Shown: positions 1-7,424, counted from the stretch's first letter. The stretch is 14,459 bases of DNA from UBA7312 sp002715345 (GCA_964009845.1 CAXGIQ010000023.1:1-14459); one strand, 5' to 3'. Translations and numbers: made by a program. Notes: generated by a model from the sequence alone, not told the origin.

Positions 1-22
1 CTAGCTACGATTAACCGAAGAA

Positions 23-1366
23 TCAAACGGATTTACGACTTTCCAACATCATAATTGGAAGAATCAAGGCAAAATAAATCACTCCATATTGCCGTTCTAA
101 CATGCTTTCTGATATAAAGCTCATAGCAATCAAAAAAGCAATTGCTAGTAGCGTGAAGTCTTTATGTTGAATCCCCATTTTAACCGAAACAAAAAAGATT
201 CCTAGCAAAACCAATAAGCATAGTATACCGCAAGTAGCCCAAGATTGTAAAAACTGATTGTGATAATTGTAATAATGTTTGTAAAACTTGTTGTATGGAC
301 TATCTGAATCTTTAATAAGCTTCCATTTGGCATAACGAAAATGAAGATCTGATTTATCCCAACCTCTTTTTTCGGATGTTGAATACAACCTTTTCATTAT
401 CGAAGTGTCTTGAATTGTTTGGTTCGCTAATGTAGCAACATCAAGCTCTTTTAATTGCACTTTGGATTGTATCGCTTGATTCAGTACTTCAAACTCATCG
501 CCATTACCATGTCCAATCCATGGAGACTCCTGTATTGTCTGTAAGCCGAAATCCCAGATAGCACCTCTTGTGCTGCTCTTAAAGTCTTGAGAAAAAAGTT
601 GCCCAATCTCTTTTTGTGCAGTATTGAGTCTAATCTTGTTTCGGACATTTTCACTTAGAAAAAGTGACAAAAATCCTACAAATGCTACAATAACTATTGG
701 CTTCACTTTTTTGCTTTGAGTAAATTCCTGACAAACTTTTACAAAAGCAACGACCAACAACACTAATATTTGCATTCTGCTTGACAACAAAAACACCATT
801 AATAATAAAATCATAAGTGGGAGCGCTTTCCATTTTTCAAACTTTCCTTGAAACAACAAGATTATTGCGGTTATGCAATACATGGAAAAATAAGCTGGAT
901 GCTTCCCTCCTGCTAACGAAGTGTAATACCAGTATTTTCCATATCCTGTATCTGAATAATTAATATATGCTTGACCAAGTAAAAGACAAGCAGCAATCAT
1001 TATTGCTACAATCCAAAAAGAATACAATCTCTTTTTTTGAGATTCACTTAAGGCTACGGACAAAAGCGCTACAGGAATAATAAGCAATGGTAATTTCAAA
1101 AAGAAATCTCTAAATGCTTCGGAAAAATTTGTGCTGTATGCTGCACTGACAAGATGTAATACATAGAAAAGAACGAATAGCAAAACCCAAGTAGTACGAA
1201 TTACTTTTTTCAGCCTTGAAAAAAGATTTCCTTCAGCTAAAAAATTAAGTGCTAAAATCACTACCCCAATAGTAAAAGGGAGCCATTTACTCATAAATGG
1301 GACAGAAAAACATAGATAGGCTAATGTCCAAAAATAAATTTTCTGATGTGTTTCATGGGAGAGCAT
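23..1366 (-). CDS. O-antigen ligase family (Wzy_C-like) polytopic membrane protein
   Basis: The 447-residue protein is almost entirely hydrophobic, with about ten predicted membrane segments. It fits the O-antigen ligase/polymerase superfamily, which transfers or polymerises undecaprenyl-linked glycans on the periplasmic face of the inner membrane. Visible family marks are the SSRMQ element near residues 195-199, the STRGAIW stretch with Arg267 and following GHGNGD around 285-290, and His369 in a YHNQFLQ motif after a long loop. That loop of roughly 80 residues (290-368) is probably periplasmic. The start codon overlaps the stop of the upstream protease gene by one base (TAATG on the minus strand), which suggests translational coupling. 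No glycan genes are adjacent, so the substrate cannot be named and ligase cannot be told from polymerase. The superfamily call is fairly secure, the exact activity is not. Confidence 0.8.
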   Translation of the reverse strand: MLSHETHQKIYFWTLAYLCFSVPFMSKWLPFTIGVVILALNFLAEGNLFSRLKKVIRTTWVLLFVLFYVLHLVSAAYSTNFSEAFRDFFLKLPLLIIPVALLSVALSESQKKRLYSFWIVAIMIAACLLLGQAYINYSDTGYGKYWYYTSLAGGKHPAYFSMYCITAIILLFQGKFEKWKALPLMILLLMVFLLSSRMQILVLLVVAFVKVCQEFTQSKKVKPIVIVAFVGFLSLFLSENVRNKIRLNTAQKEIGQLFSQDFKSSTRGAIWDFGLQTIQESPWIGHGNGDEFEVLNQAIQSKVQLKELDVATLANQTIQDTSIMKRLYSTSEKRGWDKSDLHFRYAKWKLIKDSDSPYNKFYKHYYNYHNQFLQSWATCGILCLLVLLGIFFVSVKMGIQHKDFTLLAIAFLIAMSFISESMLERQYGVIYFALILPIMMLESRKSV

Positions 1367-3024
1367 TACTCCTGATAAGTACCGTTAAGTATTGCGTTAT
1401 ACACTTCGTAATCTTGTAAAATCTCAACAGCTTTATTCACCTCGTTATCATGTTTAAGTGATGCTTGTATACGACCATTTTGGAAATAATAACGCGTTAC
1501 TATTTCCCCTTCTAGTACTTCACTAATTTGTTCTTTGAAACGTTCTAAATCATTAGTCTTACTAGCTTTCATTTTGGTTTCTAACGCATATATTTCAGCT
1601 TGTAAATCGGATATGTATTTTTCCTGATTAGCATCTTTTATCATCTTACTAATTGCTTTTTCAGTACGCGTTTCGTATTCGTACTCTTTGCCATTTAAAT
1701 AGGTGATAAAGTCACTATACACCTCATCATTCACTTCAAAAACCGAAGGGCTTGGCAATGTTGCATGCTCTCTGTAATACTTATTGGCAAAATCAAAAAT
1801 ATGTCTTTTCGACATAATGCTTGCTAGGATGTTACTGTACTTACGAGACTCCAAAGTAATGTCAGGGTTTACCCCTCCACCATCCCAAACAGAACGGCCA
1901 TTTAATGTTTTGAATTCTGTTTTCAAAGAGTCTGGAATAGAGCCTACGCTACCATCATCATTTCTATCAGAATAATCCAATGCTTGAATACATCTTCCGC
2001 TAGGGATATAGTATTTAGCAATCGTTACTTTTAATTGAGAGTTATAGCTCAGTTTTCTTGTTTGTTGTACCAATCCTTTTCCGAAGGAGCGTTGACCAAT
2101 CACCACCCCTCTGTCTAAATCTTGAATGGCTCCTGAGACAATTTCAGAAGCAGAAGCTGAACGACTATTGATAAGAACTACTAAAGGAATATCTTGATCC
2201 AATGGCTGATTTAATGTTTTATATACCTTATCCCAATCTTTTACTTTACCTTTAGTGCTTACAACTTCAAGGTCTTTATCTACAAACAAATTAGTAGTAT
2301 TCACCGCTTCATTAAGCAGTCCTCCAGGGTTTCCTCTTAAATCAAAAACCAATCCTTTTAGATTATTGTCTTTTGATAGCTCTTTGTAAGCTTCTGCCAC
2401 TTCTTTGCTTACATTTCTAGTGAAAGAGGTCATTTTTATATATCCAATTCCTCCCTCCAATATACTGTAATAAGGAACGCTTTTCACCTTCACCTCTTCT
2501 CTTTTCAGCTCTACCTCAAATGGTTTCTCTACACCTTCTCGTTCTATCATAACATTTACCGTAGTATTTGGTTGACCCTTTAAAACTTTACTGACATCTT
2601 CAGTAGATTTTCCTTTCACAGATTTTCCATTTATCTGTAGCAATTTGTCTCCAGCAATCAAACCCGCTTTATGCGCAGGGAATCCTTCGTAAGGCTCAGA
2701 AATGATCACATAATCTTCTCGTTTGGAAATAATGGCACCAACTCCTCCATACTGACCCGTTGTCATGAAACGAAAATCTTCCATTTCAGATTCAGGGATG
2801 TAAGTTGTATATGGATCCAATGATTCTAACATAGAATCTATGGCCTTTTTCATTAAATCTCCTGGGTCGGTCTCATCTACATAAAAGACATTGAGCTCTC
2901 TGTAAAGCGTTGTGAAAATGTCTAGGTTTTTAGATATCTCGAAATAGTTGTCTACAAAACCCATCGAGAAGATAGAGGTAGCAACTAACGATATGACCAA
3001 TACTAATTTCTTTATCTGTTTCAT
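1366..3024 (-). CDS. S41 family C-terminal processing protease (CtpA/Prc type)
   Basis: This is a serine protease with a Ser-Lys dyad that trims or degrades envelope proteins from their C-termini. Numbering from the ATG at 3024 (552 residues), residues 5-23 form an uncleaved anchor or signal peptide, a PDZ domain spans about 85-165 (QYGGVGA, GLIAGDKLLQINGK), and the catalytic core follows. The core has FDLRGNPGG at 227-235, Ser291 in SASASEI and Lys316 in GQRSFGKG, with Gln320 four residues later. The 25-residue Ser-Lys spacing and the K+4 Gln match Bacillus CtpB. The frame stays open to an ATG at 3057, but that start would overlap yidD by 17 bases and put 11 polar residues before the signal segment. 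The inner ATG, 16 bases after the yidD stop, is therefore preferred. The C-terminal 150 residues are charged and probably helical. Expression should follow rnpA and yidD. Confidence 0.93.
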   Translation of the reverse strand: MKQIKKLVLVISLVATSIFSMGFVDNYFEISKNLDIFTTLYRELNVFYVDETDPGDLMKKAIDSMLESLDPYTTYIPESEMEDFRFMTTGQYGGVGAIISKREDYVIISEPYEGFPAHKAGLIAGDKLLQINGKSVKGKSTEDVSKVLKGQPNTTVNVMIEREGVEKPFEVELKREEVKVKSVPYYSILEGGIGYIKMTSFTRNVSKEVAEAYKELSKDNNLKGLVFDLRGNPGGLLNEAVNTTNLFVDKDLEVVSTKGKVKDWDKVYKTLNQPLDQDIPLVVLINSRSASASEIVSGAIQDLDRGVVIGQRSFGKGLVQQTRKLSYNSQLKVTIAKYYIPSGRCIQALDYSDRNDDGSVGSIPDSLKTEFKTLNGRSVWDGGGVNPDITLESRKYSNILASIMSKRHIFDFANKYYREHATLPSPSVFEVNDEVYSDFITYLNGKEYEYETRTEKAISKMIKDANQEKYISDLQAEIYALETKMKASKTNDLERFKEQISEVLEGEIVTRYYFQNGRIQASLKHDNEVNKAVEILQDYEVYNAILNGTYQE

Positions 3025-3040
3025 TTCTTCAATTTTTCTT

Positions 3041-3262
3041 TTATGGAACAGGGTCATGCCCGTGTCCTCCCCAAGGGTGACAAGAACCTATTCTTTTTAA
3101 TGTGAGCCAACCTCCTTTAAACGGACCGTATTTTTGAATGGCTTGTAAGCCATATTCCGAACAGGTTGGCGTATATCTACAGCGAGCAGATAACATGGGC
3201 GAAAGCACTCCTTTGTAAACTCGAATCAGGAAAATGAATATCCATGTTAACAAACGACTCAT
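3041..3262 (-). CDS. yidD: Membrane protein insertion efficiency factor YidD
   Basis: The 73-residue protein has the full YidD signature: an N-terminal hydrophobic or amphipathic helix (about 4-22), the CRYTPTCSEY block with Cys28 and Cys34, the KYGPFKGGWL stretch at 45-54, and RIGSCHPWGGHGHDP with Cys61 at the C-terminus. YidD lies at the inner face of the cytoplasmic membrane and assists YidC-dependent insertion. The ATG overlaps the rnpA stop by four bases (ATGA), the usual coupled arrangement. In many bacteria rpmH, rnpA, yidD and yidC are neighbours. Here rpmH and yidC are absent, and an S41 protease follows yidD instead. Confidence 0.96.
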   Translation of the reverse strand: MSRLLTWIFIFLIRVYKGVLSPMLSARCRYTPTCSEYGLQAIQKYGPFKGGWLTLKRIGSCHPWGGHGHDPVP

Positions 3263-3636
3263 AACTCCTTCTGTAAACGCTCTAAAGTTACGCTTATTTT
3301 ATTGTCTAAGTCTGGAAAATTCCAAAGTTGTGTGTCCAAAAAAATCAACATAATATGTAACTGTTTTCCTTTTTCAGAAACCATTGATTTTAAAGCTTGA
3401 TTTTGCTGTCTATATGACTCTCTTAGCAAACGCTTCATATGATTTCGATGAACCGCTTTTGATAATTTCTTTTTTGGAACACTCAATGCTATTAGAACAG
3501 ATGATTCGTTAGCTTCAGCCCATCGCCAAACCAACTTTAAAGGAAATTCGGTAAAACTATTACCATCAAAAAAAAGCTGCTCTATTTGTTGCTTACTCTT
3601 TAAACGATCGGACTTACCAAAAGTGTGCTTTGACAT
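3259..3636 (-). CDS. rnpA: Ribonuclease P protein component
   Basis: This is the small basic protein subunit that helps the RNase P RNA bind the 5' leader of precursor tRNA. The 125-residue length is normal for the family. The diagnostic RNR-type motif is at residues 63-75 (HRNHMKRLLRESY), preceded by the LSVPKKKLSKAV strand at 51-62. The N-terminal FGKSDRLKSKQQIEQLF matches the usual start of the family. It is first in the rnpA-yidD-protease-ligase run and lies just downstream of the hemD terminator. A canonical TAnnTTTG box was not found in the 80 bases upstream. TATTTTTA at 3641-3648 on the minus strand is a one-mismatch candidate but sits very close to the start codon. The promoter is unresolved. 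Confidence 0.95.
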   Translation of the reverse strand: MSKHTFGKSDRLKSKQQIEQLFFDGNSFTEFPLKLVWRWAEANESSVLIALSVPKKKLSKAVHRNHMKRLLRESYRQQNQALKSMVSEKGKQLHIMLIFLDTQLWNFPDLDNKISVTLERLQKEL

Positions 3637-3666
3637 AAAGTAAAAATAGGGTTTTCTAGATAATAA

Positions 3667-3690
3667 AAAAGGGATGCTTGCATCCCTTTT
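3667..3690 (-). terminator. Intrinsic terminator after hemD
   Basis: A perfect 10-bp stem (AAAAGGGATG with CATCCCTTTT) closes a four-base CTTG loop. On the minus strand it is followed by a T-rich run from positions 3670 to 3665. It lies 27 bases past the hemD stop and just upstream of rnpA, so it should separate the two units. The plus strand also shows four T residues, but no plus-strand gene needs them. Confidence 0.85.
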
Positions 3691-3717
3691 AAAACATGTA
3701 GTAAATGTTGTTATCGC

Positions 3718-4473
3718 TTATCGCTTGTTTACTTTCTTAATGTATTGTTCCAAAGCCATTGTCATAGAGGGTGCTTTTGGGTTTGGTGCTCCAATATTTA
3801 ATTCTAAGCCAGCATCATCTACTGCTTTGGCTGTTGTTAGACCAAAGGCTGCAATACGCGTATCGTTCTGCTCAAACTCTGGGAAATTTTGGTACAAACT
3901 CTTAATCCCAGATGGGCTGTAAAACACCAAAATATCATAGAACACATTCTCTAATTCTGATAAATCGCTACATACCGTTCGGTACATAACTGCTTTTGTA
4001 AACTTAAACTTATAGTCTTTCAAAAATTGTGGAATACTATCTTTCAAAATATCTGAACAAGGCAATAAAAAGTTACAGTCTTTATGCTTTTTCAAAGTAG
4101 AAAGCATGTCTTCTATCTTTTGCCTACCAATAAAAACTTTACGCTTTCGGTATGTGATGTATTTCTGTAAATAATATGCAATCGCCTCAGAAACACAAAA
4201 GTATTTCATCTCTTCTGGAACCGTAATGCGTGTTGCTTCACACATGCGGAAAAAGTGATCCATTGCATTTTTGCTAGTAAAAATTACTGCATCATGACTT
4301 AGGATGCTGATTTTCTGCTGGCGAAATTCTTTTGCAGTCAAACCTTCTACATGAATAAAAGGACGGAAATCAATTTTAACCTTACATTTTTTGGCTAAAT
4401 CGAAATAGGGTGATTTGTCGGACTCTGGTTTTGGTTGAGAAACCAGGATTGTTTTCACTTTTTTCTCCTTCAC
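3718..4473 (-). CDS. hemD: Uroporphyrinogen-III synthase
   Basis: HemD cyclises hydroxymethylbilane, with inversion of ring D, to uroporphyrinogen III in the cytosol. The protein is weakly conserved in general, but this copy shows the Bacteroidota pattern: KTILVSQPKP at 7-16, FRPFIHVEG at 36-44, DAVIFTSKNAMDHFF at 61-75, VFYSPSGIKSL at 183-193, IAAFGLTTAKAV at 207-218 and APSMTMALEQYI at 234-245. Length is 251 residues from a GTG at 4473. A second in-frame GTG at 4458 is preceded by AAGGAG with six-base spacing, a rare good Shine-Dalgarno here, so a 246-residue product is a serious alternative. It lies 49 bases after the DUF4271 gene and is closed by the terminator at 3667-3690. The function is assigned by similarity and fits the nearby remnant of a haem protein. 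Confidence 0.9.
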   Translation of the reverse strand: MKEKKVKTILVSQPKPESDKSPYFDLAKKCKVKIDFRPFIHVEGLTAKEFRQQKISILSHDAVIFTSKNAMDHFFRMCEATRITVPEEMKYFCVSEAIAYYLQKYITYRKRKVFIGRQKIEDMLSTLKKHKDCNFLLPCSDILKDSIPQFLKDYKFKFTKAVMYRTVCSDLSELENVFYDILVFYSPSGIKSLYQNFPEFEQNDTRIAAFGLTTAKAVDDAGLELNIGAPNPKAPSMTMALEQYIKKVNKR

Positions 4474-4522
4474 TTATCGTCTTTTTTTAAGTCATTATTC
4501 TTAAAAAAAATACCAATTGCAG

Positions 4523-5173
4523 CTACAACAAAAAGTATTTGATAATGACTACTAGTGGTAAAATTTCGAGAGTACAAAGGTATATAAATAAATGCGTTTT
4601 AGAAAAGGAACGCTTAAAAAACCCAAAATAAAGCATGCGAACCCATTTTAACAGCAAAAAGAAAAAGAGTAATGAAAGCCCTAACATTAGGCATGTTACC
4701 GAATCAAAAGAAGCGTAAACAGATAAAACTAAAAATGGAAACAAGAGTAGCCCTGCTACTTTTTCAAACAGAAAAGAAAGAAAAATAACTTCTTCAAATA
4801 AATACAGTTGCTGAAAAATATGACCTATCCAACGAATGAGCAAGTATTTCACAACTAAAAAAAAAGAAATCCAAAATGCATACTTTAGAATTACAAGAAT
4901 AGACCAACTAGTTTGATTCCAAGAAGGGTGCGCAACAAACAAAGTGAGCACAAGCACAAAGATAGGTAGTAAATAAGGCGAAACGTTTAAGTTGTTCGTT
5001 TCACGTAAAAACTGGTTGGCGTGACGCTGCGTAAAAGCCGCCTGGCTAATTAACCAAAGACCTCTCCCGAAATGAACACGCAAAAAAGCAATCGCTGCTA
5101 ACAACAAAACGCAAGTGATAAAAATCCACTCATTATGCAATGTGGCGTGTAGTTTCGATGTTAAGTCTATCAC
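4523..5173 (-). CDS. DUF4271 domain-containing integral membrane protein
   Basis: The 216-residue protein has about six membrane segments (roughly 15-33, 66-82, 90-112, 127-152, 158-183 and 195-214). The loop after the first helix carries FGRGLW and QAAFTQRHANQFLRE. The last segment, beginning LFIYLCTLEILPL, resembles the C-terminus of the Bacteroidota-specific DUF4271 family. The function is unknown. Its position directly before hemD recurs in this phylum, by recollection. The only workable start is a GTG, one base after the stop that would end the full-length cytochrome-like gene, with no in-frame ATG upstream before a stop. This implies that it was once translationally coupled to that gene. 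The DUF label is moderately confident and the membrane topology is clear. Confidence 0.82.
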   Translation of the reverse strand: MIDLTSKLHATLHNEWIFITCVLLLAAIAFLRVHFGRGLWLISQAAFTQRHANQFLRETNNLNVSPYLLPIFVLVLTLFVAHPSWNQTSWSILVILKYAFWISFFLVVKYLLIRWIGHIFQQLYLFEEVIFLSFLFEKVAGLLLFPFLVLSVYASFDSVTCLMLGLSLLFFFLLLKWVRMLYFGFFKRSFSKTHLFIYLCTLEILPLVVIIKYFLL

Positions 5174-5174
5174 C

Positions 5175-5540
5175 TTATTGCGGATAATCTGTTTTAATCC
5201 AACACTCTAATTTTTGAATGTCTTCATCAGACATTTTTTTTGTTGGCAGCATGTTGTAATCTGAGTCACTCATTTCCTAAAGAATTTGGGATAAAAAGGT
5301 AGATTGATCAGCATTCAAGGCTTTCTCAACCCCTTGGTAAGAAGAAAAATCACCTACAACCACAGCTTCCCCTGCGTAAGCATGACTACCTACACAGCTA
5401 TTCTCAAAAATGTATTGCATATTTGAAAAAGTATAGTTGGTATTGTCACACGCACCTAGATTTGATGGTGTTGGTTCAGAATCCGTGCAGGATGAAACTG
5501 CAAAAAACAGTAAAGCAGCTATGTACACGAATTGTTTCAC
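5175..5540 (-). pseudogene. Decayed cytochrome-c-like lipoprotein gene with in-frame TAG
   Basis: From a GTG at 5540 the frame reads 87 codons to a TAG at 5277-5279, then continues in the same frame for 33 more codons to a TAA at 5175-5177. Residues 1-18 are a lipoprotein signal ending AVSSC (lipid on Cys18). Residues 37-53 (YTFSNMQYIFENSC then VGSH) look like the start of a small c-type haem domain. The expected CxxCH is CxxSH, with Ser52 in place of the second cysteine and His53 kept. After the TAG come the usual domain end, a Met-Leu-Pro at 97-99 where Met-Pro-Pro is common, and KKMSDEDIQKLECWIKTDYP. Two independent lesions point to a dead gene. A truncated 87-residue lipoprotein may still be made from 5277-5540. 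The domain call rests on the pattern rather than a search. Confidence 0.72.
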
Positions 5541-5586
5541 CCTCTTGATTTTCTTGCAAATTACCTATTTATCCTAAATTATTCAA

Positions 5587-5594
5587 TAATTTTG
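5587..5594 (+). promoter_or_regulatory. Bacteroidota -7 promoter box for gcdH
   Basis: TAATTTTG matches the Bacteroidota -7 consensus TAnnTTTG exactly and lies 22 bases before the gcdH ATG, giving an inferred 5' leader of only about 15 bases. A TTTG -33 box at 19-21 bases upstream is not visible, so only half of the promoter is supported. Confidence 0.55.
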
Positions 5595-5616
5595 CGTCAA
5601 ACTAAAAACAAGACAA

Positions 5617-6789
5617 ATGGATATGTTTCAAGCTCCAGATTATTTTCAGTTAGACGACTTATTGTCGGAAGAGCATAAATTAGTGAGAGATGCTGCCCGC
5701 GAATGGGTAAAGCGTGAAGTTTCTCCAATTATTGAAGACGCCTGCGAAAAAGCAGAATTTCCAAAACAGCTTATAGGAGGCTTGGCAGAGATTGGCGCTT
5801 TTGGGCCTTACATCCCTACTGAATATGGCGGTGCAGGATTAGATCAAATTTCTTACGGCTTAATCATGCAAGAATTGGAAAGAGGAGATAGCGGTATTCG
5901 CTCTACTTCTTCGGTTCAATCTTCTTTGGTGATGTATCCTATTTGGAAATATGGGAACGAAGAGCAAAGACAAAAATACCTCCCAAAATTAGCTTCTGGT
6001 AAGTATATAGGATGTTTTGGATTGACTGAGCCAGATTTCGGATCAAACCCAGGCGGAATGGTCACGAACATTAAAGACATGGGAGACCATTACTTATTAA
6101 ATGGTTCAAAAATGTGGATTTCGAACGCACCATTTGCTGACATTGCAGTAGTATGGGCTAAAAACGAAGAAGGTCGTATTAAGGGCTTGGTTGTTGAACG
6201 CGGTATGGAGGGTTTTACTACACCAGAAACTCATGGCAAGTGGAGTTTAAGAGCCTCTGCTACTGGAGAGTTGGTGTTTGACAATGTGAAGATTCCAAAA
6301 GAAAACATTCTTCCTAATAAGGATGGCCTAGGCGCTCCACTTGGTTGTTTAGATTCTGCTCGTTACGGAATTGCTTGGGGTGCTATCGGTGCGGCTATGG
6401 ATTGTTACGATTCAGCTTTGCGTTACTCCAAAGAGCGTGTGCAGTTTGGTAAGCCAATTGCAGGATTCCAATTACAACAAAAGAAATTGGCTGAGATGAT
6501 TACAGAAATTACCAAAGCACAATTTATAACTTGGCGTTTAGGTGTATTGCGTAATGAGAACAGAGCTACTTCTGCTCAGATTTCAATGTGTAAGCGTAAC
6601 AATGTTGATATGGCCTTGAAGATTACTAGAGAGGCACGCCAGATTTTAGGTGGTATGGGGATTACAGGAGAATACCCTGTAATGCGTCACATGATGAATC
6701 TAGAGTCGGTTATTACTTACGAAGGAACACACGATATTCACTTATTGATTACAGGTTTTGATATTACAGGAGAAAACGCATTTAAATAA
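5617..6789 (+). CDS. gcdH: Glutaryl-CoA dehydrogenase (acyl-CoA dehydrogenase family)
   Basis: The 390-residue flavoenzyme should oxidise and decarboxylate glutaryl-CoA to crotonyl-CoA in lysine or tryptophan breakdown, passing electrons to ETF. It is close to human GCDH along its length: ELERGDSGIRS at 86-96 with Arg95 (the residue that binds the substrate carboxylate), SVQSSLVM at 99-106, CFGLTEPDFGS at 133-143, KWSLRASATG at 208-217, ARYGIAWGAIGA at 248-259, and TYEGTHDIH at 367-375 with the catalytic base Glu369 after Tyr368. These features favour glutaryl-CoA over a plain short-chain acyl-CoA. It is a single-gene unit with a -7 box upstream and a bidirectional terminator 39 bases after the stop. 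No other lysine-degradation gene is in the window, so the pathway is inferred from the enzyme alone. Confidence 0.92.
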   Translation: MDMFQAPDYFQLDDLLSEEHKLVRDAAREWVKREVSPIIEDACEKAEFPKQLIGGLAEIGAFGPYIPTEYGGAGLDQISYGLIMQELERGDSGIRSTSSVQSSLVMYPIWKYGNEEQRQKYLPKLASGKYIGCFGLTEPDFGSNPGGMVTNIKDMGDHYLLNGSKMWISNAPFADIAVVWAKNEEGRIKGLVVERGMEGFTTPETHGKWSLRASATGELVFDNVKIPKENILPNKDGLGAPLGCLDSARYGIAWGAIGAAMDCYDSALRYSKERVQFGKPIAGFQLQQKKLAEMITEITKAQFITWRLGVLRNENRATSAQISMCKRNNVDMALKITREARQILGGMGITGEYPVMRHMMNLESVITYEGTHDIHLLITGFDITGENAFK

Positions 6790-6827
6790 CAGAAAAAGAA
6801 AATCTTTTTGAACTTGGTTCAGAATCT

Positions 6828-6858
6828 AAAAACCCCTGCTCATATGAGTGGGGGTTTT
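6828..6858. terminator. Bidirectional terminator between gcdH and the small membrane-protein gene
   Basis: AAAACCCC (6829-6836) pairs with GGGGTTTT (6851-6858), and the stem continues through two T-G wobbles and CTC/GAG to an ATAT loop. A-tracts and T-tracts flank both sides, so it can stop transcription from gcdH on the plus strand and from the gene at 6876-7106 on the minus strand. Confidence 0.85.
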
Positions 6859-6875
6859 AGTTGGTATTTATTTAC

Positions 6876-7106
6876 CTAATCCTTCCTCTTATTGTAAATT
6901 GAATAAAGCACCAATAAAGCTGCAACACCTATAAAGTTGCTTTGACCCATCTTACCAATAGATTTAGAGATGTTACCTATAACATCCCAACCCAAAAGGG
7001 GTTCGCCAATGAGTAATTGAACGGTTATACCTAGACATAATAAGACTACCGCAAAAGAGGTTAACTCTGAAAGCAAGTCTTTAAATTTTGATAATTTCTT
7101 TTTCAT
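6876..7106 (-). CDS. Small two-helix membrane protein, paralog A
   Basis: The gene encodes 76 residues with a basic, amphipathic N-terminus (1-14), a hydrophobic helix about 16-34, a short polar loop containing GWDVIGNISKSIGKMG, a second hydrophobic helix about 57-70 and a charged NKRKD tail. I do not recognise a named family. It aligns without gaps to the neighbour at 7203-7424, with 28 identities over 73 positions by hand count. Shared marks are Gln30, Gly34, DVIG at 41-44, Gly54, Phe58, Gly60 and LYS at 67-69. The gene has its own -7 box and shares the bidirectional terminator at 6828-6858. The conserved length and spacing argue for a real gene despite its size. Function is unknown. Confidence 0.8.
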   Translation of the reverse strand: MKKKLSKFKDLLSELTSFAVVLLCLGITVQLLIGEPLLGWDVIGNISKSIGKMGQSNFIGVAALLVLYSIYNKRKD

Positions 7107-7125
7107 AATAGGAACTTGGTCTGTT

Positions 7126-7155
7126 CAAACTTAATAATTTACTAGAATAAACAAA
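7126..7155 (-). promoter_or_regulatory. Promoter for small membrane protein paralog A
   Basis: On the minus strand TAAGTTTG (7126-7133) is an exact TAnnTTTG -7 box, with TTTG at 7152-7155 spaced 18 bases upstream, one short of the usual 19-21. The -33 box lies inside the T-tract of the preceding gene's terminator. The inferred leader is about 13 bases. Confidence 0.65.
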
Positions 7156-7180
7156 AAAAGCCCGCATAAAAGCGGGCTTT
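7153..7180 (-). terminator. Intrinsic terminator after small membrane protein paralog B
   Basis: A perfect 9-bp GC-rich stem (AAAGCCCGC at 7157-7165 with GCGGGCTTT at 7172-7180) closes a six-base loop. On the minus strand it runs into seven T residues (7159-7153). It lies 22 bases past the stop of the gene at 7203-7424, so the two paralogs are probably separate transcripts. Confidence 0.88.
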
Positions 7181-7202
7181 ATTCATTAAACTCATTCTTA
7201 TC

Positions 7203-7424
7203 TTACTTAGTTAAGAATGAATAAAGTATAAGTAGCGTTAATAGGCCTACGAAACCACCATCACCTAAAGCAGTAATGATTGCTGAAACGTGTCCAATAA
7301 CATCCATTCCGAAAACAGCGCCACCAAATAAAATTTGAATTGCTACTGCTAATCCTAATAAAGTCATTAGTAAGCCAGTAAGACCTTTAAAAAAGTCATT
7401 AAAATACTTAAATACCTTGTCCAT
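7203..7424 (-). CDS. Small two-helix membrane protein, paralog B
   Basis: The gene encodes 73 residues with a short amphipathic start rich in Phe and Lys (1-14), a hydrophobic helix about 15-34, the linker FGMDVIGHVSAIITALGDGG at 38-57, and a second helix about 58-71. There is no signal peptidase site and no cysteine. It is the paralog of the 76-residue protein at 6876-7106, sharing the central G-x-DVIG motif and the hydrophobic pattern. The upstream region contains the best promoter in the window, and a strong terminator follows, so it is likely well expressed on its own. I cannot assign a function. A small structural or stress-related membrane protein is possible, but nothing in the sequence proves it. 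Toxin-like features were not seen. Confidence 0.82.
   Translation of the reverse strand: MDKVFKYFNDFFKGLTGLLMTLLGLAVAIQILFGGAVFGMDVIGHVSAIITALGDGGFVGLLTLLILYSFLTK

Noticed and set aside
3025..3057. Upstream ATG at 3057 as the start of the S41 protease
   Set aside because: It would overlap yidD by 17 bases and put a charged stretch before the signal segment. The ATG at 3024 gives a normal export signal.
5277..5279. TAG decoded as an amino acid (recoding or pyrrolysine-like read-through)
   Set aside because: There is no supporting stem-loop or special machinery, and the haem motif is damaged as well, so simple decay explains both lesions better.
6876..7424. Toxin-antitoxin, holin or defence-type membrane pair
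   Set aside because: The two proteins are paralogs rather than partners, show no lytic or toxin motif, and have separate promoters. No defence gene is adjacent.
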